A stretch of DNA of 64,000 nt from Ochrovirga pacifica (lineage in GTDB: Bacteria > Bacteroidota > Bacteroidia > Flavobacteriales > Flavobacteriaceae): the NCBI RefSeq assembly GCF_000220525.1, contig NZ_AFPK01000074.1, positions 1 through 64,000 on the forward strand. The letters are read 5' to 3'. The notes under the pieces are model-generated. The model ran no database searches, had not been told where the DNA came from, and was given only the letters and a program-made list of their open reading frames with translations. This document shows, piece by piece, positions 36,673-44,575 of this stretch; the stretch's first letter is position 1, and every line of letters begins with the position of its first letter. The position numbers and the translations under genes are program-made.

Positions 36673-37035
36673 CTAGGATAGTAAATACCAGGCTCCTATA
36701 AAATCTTGTGTTAGGATACTTCTATGTGGAAAAAGTAAATCTTTAAATCTTTTAGCAATACTTGTTTTTTCATTTTTAGCTTCAAAACTTTCAGATGGTT
36801 CTAATAAAACATAAACATTGGACCAGATATCTAAAAAATCTTTATAACTATATTTCATAAGTTCCCCTGGACCTGGATCCATTATTTCAATATAATCTTT
36901 GGTTACTTTGTAAATAACTACAAAATGATGTAGAGGTCTTTGTTTGTCTCCCATAATAACATGTGCAATAGCAGGAAGAGGAACTAAACTAAGAGAATTC
37001 TCCCCTCCTTTAACACCTTTAGCGTTGAAAACCAC
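36673..37035 (-). pseudogene. Fragment of a peptidase C39-containing ABC transporter (bacteriocin exporter)
   Basis: The 120 codons match the second half of a C39 peptidase domain plus the start of the transporter: LPAIAHVIMG, LHHFVVIYKVTKDYIEIMDPG (with the catalytic His and Asp) and then KTSIAKRFKDLLFPHRSILTQ. The N-terminal part with the catalytic Cys and all of the membrane and ATPase domains are missing. At the 5' side it is fused in another frame to a TolC stub, and at the 3' side a frameshift near GAW is followed within about 15 nt by the IS end. It is a relic and cannot work. Confidence 0.85.
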
Positions 37036-37252
37036 TAGTTAAACCATTGTTGATCTCTGATTTTACAATCGGCAAACGTTCATTTTTCTTATATTTAATT
37101 TCTTTGGACTGAATTTTTTCATCGATTAATAATTCTTTTAGGTCTAAATTATTTTCTAAACCATATGAAATGCATTTTTCTAAACTCCATTTTTGTTGTG
37201 AGAAAAAAATAGAAGAGTTTAGAAAAGCAACAATAAAACAGAACTTTTTCAT
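37019..37252 (-). pseudogene. N-terminal stub of a TolC-like outer-membrane efflux protein
   Basis: The 77 codons carry a signal peptide (MKKFCFIVAFLNSSIFFSQ) and the typical TolC/OEP start WSLEKCISYGLENNLDLKEL. The protein then stops after about 77 residues, whereas the family has 400 or more. A deletion joins it to the interior of the C39 transporter gene. Regulator, exporter and TolC genes commonly lie together in Bacteroidota bacteriocin-type loci. Confidence 0.8.
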
Positions 37253-37256
37253 GATC

Positions 37257-38117
37257 TTATGTAGTCTTAAGTTTTTTATTGATCCAATAAAGGATAGAAA
37301 TCAATAGAAATATTGAAGTAAAGTAGACCATGAAGCTATTAGAAATACTAGTCAGAAATTTACTGAGACTACGTCCATCTGAGTATGTAAAGAGAAGAAA
37401 TCCAATAAAATTATTTGTAAAATGAATTACAATACCAGGGATAATAGAATCTGTTCTAAAGTAAATCCACGCAATTAATATTCCAATGAATATTCCTCCT
37501 ATCATCTGCCATGGATTTAAATGAGCAGTTCCAAATATAATTGCAGACCAAATAATTGACTTCCAAGGAGAGTAGTTTTTAAGAAAACCTTCGAAAATAA
37601 TGCTTCTAAAAAGTACTTCTTCCAATATAGGTGCCGCTATTACAACTGTTAAAAATGAGAAAATATCAGGGCGAATTAGATCCTCAAAAATCTTTGCGAA
37701 TTCCTCAGGCATAGGGATTAATTCTGATAAGGGCTCAATTAAAATCCCTAAACAAAGAGTAATTATCACAAGTAGGAAATAAAAATACAAAGGAATAGGT
37801 TCTTTTTTTATTAGGATGTTTTGTCCTCTTTTATTTATTTTCCTTTTAGCAATCCAAATTGTCCACAAAAAAGTAATTAGGTAAGATAATAACACTCCAA
37901 TTGAAATAAATTCAGGATTTGTTTTTATAAAATCTGGAAATAAAGAAACTAGTATGATTGGAATACTCGCAGGTATTGATACTAAGCATAATATTAGTAT
38001 TAATATAAAAGATTGATTGATGTTTGGATAAAATAGATTTTTTTTCAAAATGATAAGATTTATTGGTAATACTATCGGATTCCTTCCGTTTAGATGTTTT
38101 GCATAGCAAAAGCCCAT
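37257..38117 (-). CDS. CPBP-family intramembrane metalloprotease (CAAX-like)
   Basis: This integral membrane protein has about eight hydrophobic segments and all CPBP motifs: EEVLFRSIIFEG (EExxxR), AHLNPWQMIGG (motif 2 His) and HFTNNFIGF (HxxxN). It appears intact. In bacteriocin loci such proteases serve in immunity or peptide maturation, which fits its place between the TolC stub and the HTH relic (inference). The frame opens at 38117 (286 aa), but the first 23 residues look unlike the family; a TTG at 38048 gives LKKNLFYPNINQSF, the usual type of start, so the true protein may have 263 residues. Confidence 0.8.
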   Translation of the reverse strand: MGFCYAKHLNGRNPIVLPINLIILKKNLFYPNINQSFILILILCLVSIPASIPIILVSLFPDFIKTNPEFISIGVLLSYLITFLWTIWIAKRKINKRGQNILIKKEPIPLYFYFLLVIITLCLGILIEPLSELIPMPEEFAKIFEDLIRPDIFSFLTVVIAAPILEEVLFRSIIFEGFLKNYSPWKSIIWSAIIFGTAHLNPWQMIGGIFIGILIAWIYFRTDSIIPGIVIHFTNNFIGFLLFTYSDGRSLSKFLTSISNSFMVYFTSIFLLISILYWINKKLKTT

Positions 38118-38196
38118 AGAGTGTCAAACATTGAACAGTTTGAATCTCTTGACTAATAAGTCAATTAATAAGTTGTTTTATATTTTTGCTTAGTGC

Positions 38197-38493
38197 TTAA
38201 GCTCTTAAAGCAAGCGAAGAATAGCCACCATAAATAGTGATGATTTCATTTTTTTTGAGAGCTTTGATAGAAACACGTACTTCTAAGTCGAAATCATCAG
38301 TATAGTAATAAGTAAATGATTTTTTATCATAGTTGATGGGAGCATCAATTTCTTTCATATAGTTCAAAAGATCAAAAGAGTCCTCTTGCTAATATTTAAT
38401 TTTGAAGCAAACTCTTAAAGGAGTTCCTGTGCTTTCTTGTTTTATAGAAATATTGATTCTGTTGAGTAACTCAATTCTTTTTAAATTAATCAT
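38197..38493 (-). pseudogene. Broken HTH transcriptional regulator
   Basis: Reading starts MINLKRIELLNRINISIKQ and ends in the same frame with DLEVRVSIKALKKNEIITIYGG and a short tail, but a TAG stop (38389-38391) interrupts it. The middle makes sense only in another frame, EFASKLNISKRTL, which is the recognition part of an HTH of the DeoR/HTH_11 type. Two small deletions (together 3 nt) with compensating shifts explain this. Related regulators accompany bacteriocin-type exporters in Bacteroidota. The 79 nt between this and the CPBP gene, and 38494-38656 upstream, hold no gene I can recognise. Confidence 0.7.
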
Positions 38494-38538
38494 ATTTTAG
38501 TGCAATTTTTAATCTAAGATAGAAATACTTCAACTATC

Positions 38539-38575
38539 AAAAAGTGTTTTTTGACAGTTAAAGAAGTGTTATTAC
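38539..38575. repeat. Direct repeat, copy 1 (partner 39749-39788)
   Basis: The 21-nt core at 38539-38559 differs by one base from 39749-39769 and both are followed by a similar AAGTGTTA-containing stretch. Copy 1 also lies in an inverted repeat (AACTATCAAAAA / TTTTTTGACAGTT, about 38532-38559). The two copies bracket the second EamA gene. Confidence 0.5.
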
Positions 38576-38656
38576 ATCCTCACACTTTAGTTTTTAATAA
38601 AGTTTTATATGAATAAACACAACAAAGAAAAACGACCTTACCTCTAAAATGATTTG

Positions 38657-38664
38657 TACTTTTG
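38657..38664 (+). promoter_or_regulatory. Probable promoter of EamA copy 2 (-7 box)
   Basis: TACTTTTG fits TAnnTTTG and ends 19 nt before the ATG at 38684. It decides the start: an in-frame ATG at 38654 would lie upstream of the transcript. Confidence 0.5.
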
Positions 38665-38683
38665 CAGCCCAAACCAACAAATT

Positions 38684-39589
38684 ATGTGGATTTATTTAGG
38701 ATTGCTTGCTGCTTTATTTTTAAGCTTTAATGCCTTGTGTAGAAAAATGAGTGTTAGTGGAAATGCTGTTTTCCCTGTACTTTTGGTTTCTAACGCTACT
38801 AGTTTGTTGCTTTTATTCCCATTTTTTTTAGGATCTCTTTTTTGGATGGATGAGCTTAAAGCACTAGGTCTGTACATCCCTTCTATAAAAGCAGAAGACC
38901 ATATGTATATTGGGATTAAGGCCTTGCTAATGACTGTATCTTGGACACTTAACTTTTACGCGCTAAAATACTTACCCATTACCATTGTTACGCCCATACG
39001 AGGTTCGGGGCCATTTTTCACCTTTTTAGGAGCCATATGTATTTATAATGAAAGCCCTGTACTGTTGCAGTGGATTGGTTTTTTTCTGATTGTAATCTCC
39101 ATGATTTTTTATTCAAGACTTGGCAAAAAAGAAGGCATCAATTTTAAAAAGAATAAATGGATTTTGGCCATTGTAGGAGCCACCTTTTTTGGATCGTGTA
39201 GTGGTTTGTACGATAAGTTTTTGTTTCAATACAAAACCTACGAGGTGCTTACAGTACAATGGTGGTTCTTTTTTTATGTTACCCTATTTATGTTTTTATT
39301 GGTTTGGTTTTTCTATCGCCCCAACAAAGAAAAAATGGGTGCTTTTAAATTCCATTGGTCCATTCCTGCTAGTGGTGTGCTTATTTTTTTAGCCGATTAT
39401 TTTTATTTCAAAGCATTAAGTCAACCCGAAGCTTTGGTGATGATTTTATCTGCCGTTAAAAGAAGTCAAATTTTATTTACAGTGATTATTGGCGGAATTC
39501 TATTTAAGGAACGCAACAAAAAAATGAAACTCATTCCCTTACTAGGTGTACTAATTGGTGTCTTTTTAATTTTGTTTAGTGCTGATTAA
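38684..39589 (+). CDS. EamA-family (DMT superfamily) permease, copy 2
   Basis: The 301 residues have ten hydrophobic segments and two EamA repeats and align over the full length with the permease at 34407-35309 (shared blocks KALLMTxSW, ACSGLYDKFL-type, LADYFYF, PEALVMxLSAVKRSQ, GGILFKERN). The start at MWIYLGLLAALFL is chosen from the promoter position and the paralogue's MWVYYGLF; the frame itself opens 10 codons earlier. The substrate is unknown. It is bracketed by a near-identical 21-nt repeat. Confidence 0.85.
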   Translation: MWIYLGLLAALFLSFNALCRKMSVSGNAVFPVLLVSNATSLLLLFPFFLGSLFWMDELKALGLYIPSIKAEDHMYIGIKALLMTVSWTLNFYALKYLPITIVTPIRGSGPFFTFLGAICIYNESPVLLQWIGFFLIVISMIFYSRLGKKEGINFKKNKWILAIVGATFFGSCSGLYDKFLFQYKTYEVLTVQWWFFFYVTLFMFLLVWFFYRPNKEKMGAFKFHWSIPASGVLIFLADYFYFKALSQPEALVMILSAVKRSQILFTVIIGGILFKERNKKMKLIPLLGVLIGVFLILFSAD

Positions 39590-39748
39590 TTTTTGCTTAC
39601 TAAGCAAAAAAACTAAAAACAAAACGGATAAGATAAAACCCCAGAACAAGTACTACAACAAAACCCAGCAAGTAAACGCCTGTTTTTTTGATACTATTTG
39701 AGTTGATTTCATCGCTTTTGTTATCAAAAAATAAAAAAACTCCTTTTT

Positions 39749-39788
39749 AAAAAGTGTTTTTTGTCAGTTTTGCTAAAGTGTTACTAAA
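39749..39788. repeat. Direct repeat, copy 2 (partner 38539-38575)
   Basis: The core 39749-39769 matches 38539-38559 at 20 of 21 bases. This copy runs into the 3' end of the convergent half-size DMT gene. The stretch 39610-39748 shows only low-complexity A/T runs. Confidence 0.5.
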
Positions 39789-40171
39789 ATTACAGACACA
39801 ATACCTAAAAGAATTCCTATCACCTTTATGGGTGTTAGCTGTTCCCCTAAAAAAACACCCCCCAAACCAATGGTGATTAACAAAGCTAAATTACGTATTG
39901 GTACCACAGTACTTAACTTTCCGTGTTTCATAGCTAAGAAAAAACAAACTTGAGCCAATCCTCCTAAAAAACCACCCAAAGCGATGAATTTAAAATGTTT
40001 GGCATCATATTTTGTTTTTTCTACCAGTGATAGCACCCCTAATACCAGCATGTGGCTTAGAATAAAAATAGTAGCTCCCAAACCTGTTGAAAAAAAAGGA
40101 GTTCCTTGTTTGTAAAAAAACACAGCTACCCCAAAAAATAACATCGCTAATAGCGCATAAACTACAGACAT
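39773..40171 (-). CDS. Half-size EamA/DMT-type membrane protein
   Basis: The 132 residues contain four to five hydrophobic segments and one EamA repeat, ending in VVPIRNLALLITIGLGGVFLGEQLTPIKVIGILLGIVSVILV, the usual EamA C-terminal block. Half-size DMT proteins work as dimers; the substrate is unknown. It starts 10 nt after mgtE and so is probably its distal operon partner. Confidence 0.8.
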   Translation of the reverse strand: MSVVYALLAMLFFGVAVFFYKQGTPFFSTGLGATIFILSHMLVLGVLSLVEKTKYDAKHFKFIALGGFLGGLAQVCFFLAMKHGKLSTVVPIRNLALLITIGLGGVFLGEQLTPIKVIGILLGIVSVILVTL

Positions 40172-40181
40172 ATACTTGCTA

Positions 40182-41531
40182 TTAAATAGGTAAAATCATC
40201 TTAGCTATTAGGAAATATATAAAAATCCCAAAAATATCATTACTGGTTGTAATAAAAGGGCCGGTGGCCAACGCTGGGTCTATTCCTTTTTTGTGTAATA
40301 TAATAGGTACAAAGGTTCCTATCAATGCTGCAATAATGATAACAATAATAAGTGATATGGCAATGGTTACCGCAGTAAGTATTTCAAAATCTTGTACAAA
40401 ACCATACACCATCACCAAACAGCCCAATACCGTTCCGTTGATTAAACTCAAACCAATTTCTTTAAACAAACGATCCCATAAACTACCCTTAATATTGTCG
40501 TTCGCTAAACCTTGCACTATAATTGCAGAAGATTGAACCCCTACATTCCCCGCCATGGCTGCAATTAGTGGAGTAAAGAAAAATAAAATAGGGAATTTGC
40601 TTAGCGTTTCTTCAAAACTTCCCATGATAGCCGCTGCACCTAAGCCACCAAACAAGCCCAAAATTAACCATGGTAAACGTGCCTTGGTAAGCTCTAGTAC
40701 AGAGTCACTAGCCTCTACATCATCGGTAATACCTGCTGCTATTTGGTAATCTCTTTCTGCTTCGTCTTTGATGAAATCTACAATATCATCAATGGTAATT
40801 TGTCCTACCAATCTATTCATTTCATCAACTACAGCTACTACCACCAAATCATACTTTTGCATAATTTTGGCTACATCTTCTGCTTTGTCATGTACCTTTA
40901 CCGATGTAATTGATGGTGAATATACATCGTTTACCAAGCTTTTGGTAGAGGTTGTTAACAGGCTTTTAAGAGACAACCGTCCTTTTAACACATCGTTGTC
41001 ATCTACAACATAAATGGTATAAACACGTTCTATATCTTCTGCTTGCAAACGCATTTCTTTTATGCTACGCATGTTGGTCCAAAAGTTACGGACTTTAACC
41101 AGCTCTTTTCCCATCAACCCCCCTGCAGTATCTTCGTCATAACGCAAAAGGTCTACAATGTCTTTGGCGTGCTCTACATCTTCAATTTTAGAGATGACTT
41201 CCTCTTTTTGTGCTTCGGAAAGTTCCGACAAAACATCGGCAGCATCGTCAGATTCTAGCTCGTTTAATTCTTGTGCAATTTCTTCAGAAGAAAGTCCCTT
41301 AAAGATATCAATACGTACATCTTCGTCTAGCTCAGCAATCGCATCTGATGTTTTATCTGAATCTAATATTTTTACAATCTCAACGGCCAGTTCTTGTTCA
41401 GCCTCTTCAAAAAACTCAGCCAAATCGGCATAGTGCACCTCTTCAAATGTTTCTTTGATTTCGGTTTCTTTGTTTTGAGCTACGAGTTCGGAAATGTGGT
41501 TGACAAACTCTTTATTGATTTGAAATTCCAT
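40182..41531 (-). CDS. mgtE: Magnesium transporter MgtE
   Basis: MgtE is a Mg2+ channel gated by cytoplasmic Mg2+. The 449 residues have the superhelical MgtE_N domain (residues ~20-125; [23 protein letters not shown]), two CBS domains (~130-255) and five membrane helices from about residue 278, with the pore region [20 protein letters not shown] and the C-terminal [17 protein letters not shown]. The start overlaps the rsmA stop by 20 nt. Confidence 0.96.
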   Translation of the reverse strand: MEFQINKEFVNHISELVAQNKETEIKETFEEVHYADLAEFFEEAEQELAVEIVKILDSDKTSDAIAELDEDVRIDIFKGLSSEEIAQELNELESDDAADVLSELSEAQKEEVISKIEDVEHAKDIVDLLRYDEDTAGGLMGKELVKVRNFWTNMRSIKEMRLQAEDIERVYTIYVVDDNDVLKGRLSLKSLLTTSTKSLVNDVYSPSITSVKVHDKAEDVAKIMQKYDLVVVAVVDEMNRLVGQITIDDIVDFIKDEAERDYQIAAGITDDVEASDSVLELTKARLPWLILGLFGGLGAAAIMGSFEETLSKFPILFFFTPLIAAMAGNVGVQSSAIIVQGLANDNIKGSLWDRLFKEIGLSLINGTVLGCLVMVYGFVQDFEILTAVTIAISLIIVIIIAALIGTFVPIILHKKGIDPALATGPFITTSNDIFGIFIYFLIAKMILPI

Positions 41532-42297
41532 CTTGTTCGATTAAAGCTGTTAGTTCTATAAACCCGTCCACAGATATTTGTTCGGGACGCATTCCAAAGA
41601 TAGCTTTTGTTCTTAGATCATCGGACAAGTTTAGACTTTTTAAACTATTTCTTAACGTTTTTCTACGTTGACCGAAAGCTGTTTTTACTACGTGTTTAAA
41701 CAAACGGTCTGGTACTGAAAGAGATAATGATTCTTTACGTTTCATAATCATTACACCAGAATCTACTTTTGGTGGTGGGTTGAATACGGTTGGTGGCACT
41801 GTAAATAAATATTCAGTATCATAATAAGCTTGTGTTATTACCGATATAATTCCATAGGTTTTGCTGCCAGGTGCCGCACAGATACGCTGAGCTACTTCTT
41901 TTTGAAACATCCCTCCAAATTCTGGAATAAAACCTCTGTTTTCTATGGTTTTAAATACAATTTGACTGGAAATATTGTAAGGAAAGTTTCCTACAATGGC
42001 AAATTGCTCTTCTTTAAAAATTGAATTTAAATCTATTTTTAAAAAATCTGCTCCATAAATTCTAGGTGCCAAATGTAAGTAGTGTGCTTGTAGATATTCT
42101 ACAGATTCCGTATCTATCTCAATAACGTGCGTGGTATATTCTTTTTGCAGCAAATATTTGGTCATTACTCCCATACCAGGACCAATTTCTAACACGTGAT
42201 TATATCCTTTTTCTGATAAAATAGCAGCAATATCCTTGGCTATAGATTCGTCTGTTAAAAAATGTTGTCCTAAATGTTTCTTTGCTCTTACTGACAT
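41512..42297 (-). CDS. rsmA: 16S rRNA adenine dimethyltransferase RsmA (KsgA)
   Basis: RsmA dimethylates the two adjacent adenosines in the 3' terminal helix of 16S rRNA. The 261 residues begin [18 protein letters not shown], carry the SAM site [15 protein letters not shown] and the catalytic motif [12 protein letters not shown] (NLPY in many relatives). It overlaps mgtE by 20 nt, so both are likely cotranslated. Confidence 0.96.
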   Translation of the reverse strand: MSVRAKKHLGQHFLTDESIAKDIAAILSEKGYNHVLEIGPGMGVMTKYLLQKEYTTHVIEIDTESVEYLQAHYLHLAPRIYGADFLKIDLNSIFKEEQFAIVGNFPYNISSQIVFKTIENRGFIPEFGGMFQKEVAQRICAAPGSKTYGIISVITQAYYDTEYLFTVPPTVFNPPPKVDSGVMIMKRKESLSLSVPDRLFKHVVKTAFGQRRKTLRNSLKSLNLSDDLRTKAIFGMRPEQISVDGFIELTALIEQDGISNQ

Positions 42298-42349
42298 GGA
42301 GTAGAATTTGATGAGTAATAATTAAATAGACAATGCTACGTATAACAAA

Positions 42350-42568
42350 CTAAACTTGCTCTTTATTTGCTTTAAAATATCGATACAAAACAAAAGCAAC
42401 AATAGCGACTAAAATGTAAGGAATAATCATAAGTGTAACAATACCATCATTCAATCCTTCGGCCAAGCCTGAATCTCCGTTTTCTACCACTGCTTTGCAC
42501 ATAGCACATTGAGCAAAAGACAATTGCTGAATTAAAAAAAAGCTAAAAAATAGAATACAGTGTTTCAT
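42350..42568 (-). CDS. Small membrane protein with CxxC after signal peptide (oxidase cluster)
   Basis: This 72-residue protein starts MKHCILFFSFFLIQQLSFAQ, a signal peptide, followed at once by CAMCKAVVENGD, a C-x2-C pair, and one membrane helix (IPYILVAIVAFVLYRYF) near the end. The frame opens 6 codons earlier; 42568 gives a proper signal peptide. Its place at the end of the cytochrome oxidase accessory cluster suggests a role in copper or heme handling or in thiol chemistry (inference). I do not recognise a named family. Confidence 0.7.
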   Translation of the reverse strand: MKHCILFFSFFLIQQLSFAQCAMCKAVVENGDSGLAEGLNDGIVTLMIIPYILVAIVAFVLYRYFKANKEQV

Positions 42569-42603
42569 CGGATATTTAAAATACAAAAACTAAAAAATTA
42601 TTT

Positions 42604-43119
42604 TTAATAGTAAGGCTGTATCATTACATACACAACAACTCCGGTAACAGCTACATACAGCCACAACGGAAAAGCTATTTTAGCAATCTTACGGTGTTTT
42701 TCTACCTCTCTATTTATTCCTCTTACAAAAGTAATCAACACAAAAGGAATTACTGCAATAGATAAAATGATATGAGAAATTAACACAAAATAGTAAATAG
42801 GTCTAATTACTCCCTCTCCTTCAAATTCCGTTGAATCACTAGTCATGTGGTACAGTACATACATAACCAAAAACAATGCAGAACACAACATAGCTAGTTT
42901 GATAAGCCTTTCGTGCACACGTATGTTTCCTTTTTTTACAGACACGACTGCTAAAACTAGCAGAACAGCTGTAATGGCATTGATAGTAGCGTAAATAGGG
43001 GGCAAAAACACCGGGAGTTCTATTTCTAATTTTACCTTAAACAATACGGCCACAGCTACAGGAATAGCAATAGAAAGTACTGTGATTAGCTTGTTGTATT
43101 TTTTTGTAGGAGTTTCCAT
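42604..43119 (-). CDS. DUF420 membrane protein (oxidase-associated)
   Basis: The 171 residues have five hydrophobic segments and match DUF420: KKGNIRVHERLIKLAMLCSALFLVMYVLYH and HIILSIAVIPFVLITFVRG with the conserved histidines (His 69, 91 and about 135 by count). DUF420/CtaM-type proteins are needed for aa3-type oxidase maturation in Bacillus-group relatives. It lies 13 nt after the SCO gene. Confidence 0.85.
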   Translation of the reverse strand: METPTKKYNKLITVLSIAIPVAVAVLFKVKLEIELPVFLPPIYATINAITAVLLVLAVVSVKKGNIRVHERLIKLAMLCSALFLVMYVLYHMTSDSTEFEGEGVIRPIYYFVLISHIILSIAVIPFVLITFVRGINREVEKHRKIAKIAFPLWLYVAVTGVVVYVMIQPYY

Positions 43120-43132
43120 ACTCTTTTCTGAT

Positions 43133-43828
43133 TTATTCTTTTTCTAATAATAATTGAATGTCTTCTATCAACATTTGAACCTCTGCTTCTTCGGTTCCTT
43201 GATAAAATATTTTAGGATTTCCGTGGGTGTCTTTTCTAGATCGCAAAAATCCATTTTTATCGACCAACGCAAAAAAACCTTGATGTTCAAAGCCACCTGC
43301 TACATCGGGATTAATTCCAGCAAAGATATTCAATCCTTTGTTGGCCATTTCAAACAACTGATCCTGATCTCCTGTTAAAAAATGCCAATTAAGACTTGTA
43401 ACCCCATAACGTTCTGCATATTCTTTTAACTTGATGGGCGTGTCGGTTGTTGGGTCTATCGTAAAAGAAGCAATTCCAAAATCAGTCCTGTCTCCAAAAA
43501 CCTTTTCTATTTTTAACATATTCTGATTCATGATTGGACAAATAGATGGGCAACTGGTAAAGAAAAATTCAGCTACATAGACTTTGCCAGCATAATCTGC
43601 ATTAGATATGGTTTGATTGTTTTGATCTGTAAACACAAAATCTGGCATTTTACGAGTTACGTTGTTTACTTCAAAATACATAAGTCCACTAGGGTTTACT
43701 TCTTCTTCTTTTTGTTGTTGTGTAACACGATCTCTAGGCTCTATATGATGTTTGTAATTTCTTACCACATAAATTCCAAAAAGGAGAATTACAAATACAA
43801 TTCCTATGTATGAATATTTACTCTTCAT
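43133..43828 (-). CDS. SCO1/SenC-family copper chaperone
   Basis: SCO proteins deliver copper to the CuA site of cytochrome oxidase subunit II. The 231 residues have an N-terminal membrane anchor (residues 5-24) and a thioredoxin fold with the copper-binding CPSIC in FFTSCPSICPIMNQN and a later His in GGFEHQGFFALVDKNG. It overlaps the upstream gene by 11 nt. Confidence 0.92.
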   Translation of the reverse strand: MKSKYSYIGIVFVILLFGIYVVRNYKHHIEPRDRVTQQQKEEEVNPSGLMYFEVNNVTRKMPDFVFTDQNNQTISNADYAGKVYVAEFFFTSCPSICPIMNQNMLKIEKVFGDRTDFGIASFTIDPTTDTPIKLKEYAERYGVTSLNWHFLTGDQDQLFEMANKGLNIFAGINPDVAGGFEHQGFFALVDKNGFLRSRKDTHGNPKIFYQGTEEAEVQMLIEDIQLLLEKE

Positions 43829-44507
43829 CTTTTTTCAATCTTTCTTTTCTAGAGGTGGTAGCAACCTCTTGTTCGTAAAACACGTTTTTTGTATCGGGCA
43901 ACAATTTATTTTTTAAATCATCAACAGAACCCATAAAATAAGCAAATACATCATCTCCTATTTTATCATCATCTGTTCTTCCTCTCTGCTGTATTTTTTT
44001 ATCTACTATAAACGCATCATCCGAAGCAAAATTATGATCTAAAGGTGTTTTTATTTTTAACGATTGATATATCTCTTTGGTTTGTATTGAGTCTAAACAA
44101 ACAAACTTCCACTTGTATAATTTAGTAACTCCTTTGTTTTTTAACCTGCTTTTAATGGTTTCAATTTCTGGATTGTCTTTGCCTACATAAAAAGAAACCA
44201 TTTGAAATTTTTGATATTTAGCAATGGCTTCGAACACTACTTCGTTTAAATTAAAAATCTGAGTTGCTTTGCTATTGGGATGTTTTCCTAAAAAGTTAAC
44301 AATATTGATACGATCTTTAAATACTACCTTATTTTGCGTGTATTGGCCTACTTCTACTACATTTTCAGAAAAAACTTCACAGGGCTTAAAGTTGACCTCT
44401 CCTGTAGACAAAAAAATAAAAAAAGCTAATGGACCAATAAACAACAAACTTAAAATAATTCTTTTGGTTTGTTGTGCCTTCTTATCTGAAGTAGTTGTGT
44501 GTTTCAT
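43818..44507 (-). CDS. Membrane-anchored protein of the oxidase cluster, unknown function
   Basis: The 229 residues have one N-terminal membrane helix (residues ~17-34) and a soluble domain that looks like a thioredoxin-type fold (MVSFYVGKDNPEIETIKSRL ... DDAFIVDKKIQQRGR, a typical late strand-turn-helix). The CxxC of active thioredoxins and the CxxxC of SCO are absent. The tail is highly charged. Such proteins accompany SCO and DUF420 genes in flavobacteria as I know them, so a place in oxidase assembly is likely; no activity can be assigned. Confidence 0.75.
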   Translation of the reverse strand: MKHTTTSDKKAQQTKRIILSLLFIGPLAFFIFLSTGEVNFKPCEVFSENVVEVGQYTQNKVVFKDRINIVNFLGKHPNSKATQIFNLNEVVFEAIAKYQKFQMVSFYVGKDNPEIETIKSRLKNKGVTKLYKWKFVCLDSIQTKEIYQSLKIKTPLDHNFASDDAFIVDKKIQQRGRTDDDKIGDDVFAYFMGSVDDLKNKLLPDTKNVFYEQEVATTSRKERLKKDEE

Positions 44508-44575
44508 TTTAAACTATTTGATACTAAAAAAGGTGGAAAAAATCCACCTTTTGTATGTCTTTATAAAAAAAGATA

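Larger units (their letters stand above)
35334..36673 (+). mobile_element. IS3-family insertion sequence (about 1340 bp, apparently intact)
   Basis: Imperfect terminal inverted repeats can be aligned: the left end reads TGAGACTCAACTTCATT from 35334 and the right end, read inward from 36673, GGACTCTCAACTTCAAT, with 16 of the 20 bases from 35335 and 36672 inward matching. Between them lie orfA and a DDE orfB in the -1 frame. No target-site duplication is seen at either boundary choice. On the right it abuts a gene remnant exactly, and the rest of that gene is missing on the left, so a deletion next to the IS is likely. Confidence 0.85.

Noticed and set aside
37912..38127. 71-codon minus-strand frame overlapping the CPBP protease start
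   Set aside because: It overlaps the conserved CPBP reading frame and has no recognisable features.
39591..39609. 8-bp hairpin TTTTGCTT / AAGCAAAA after the second EamA gene
   Set aside because: The stem is weak and no T-run follows in either direction, so a terminator call is not justified.
39600..39745. Minus-strand frame with a hydrophobic stretch (GVYLLGFVVVLVLGFYLIRF) that could be a small membrane protein
   Set aside because: No usable start codon lies between the upstream in-frame stop and the hydrophobic part, so it cannot be supported as a gene; it may be a relic.
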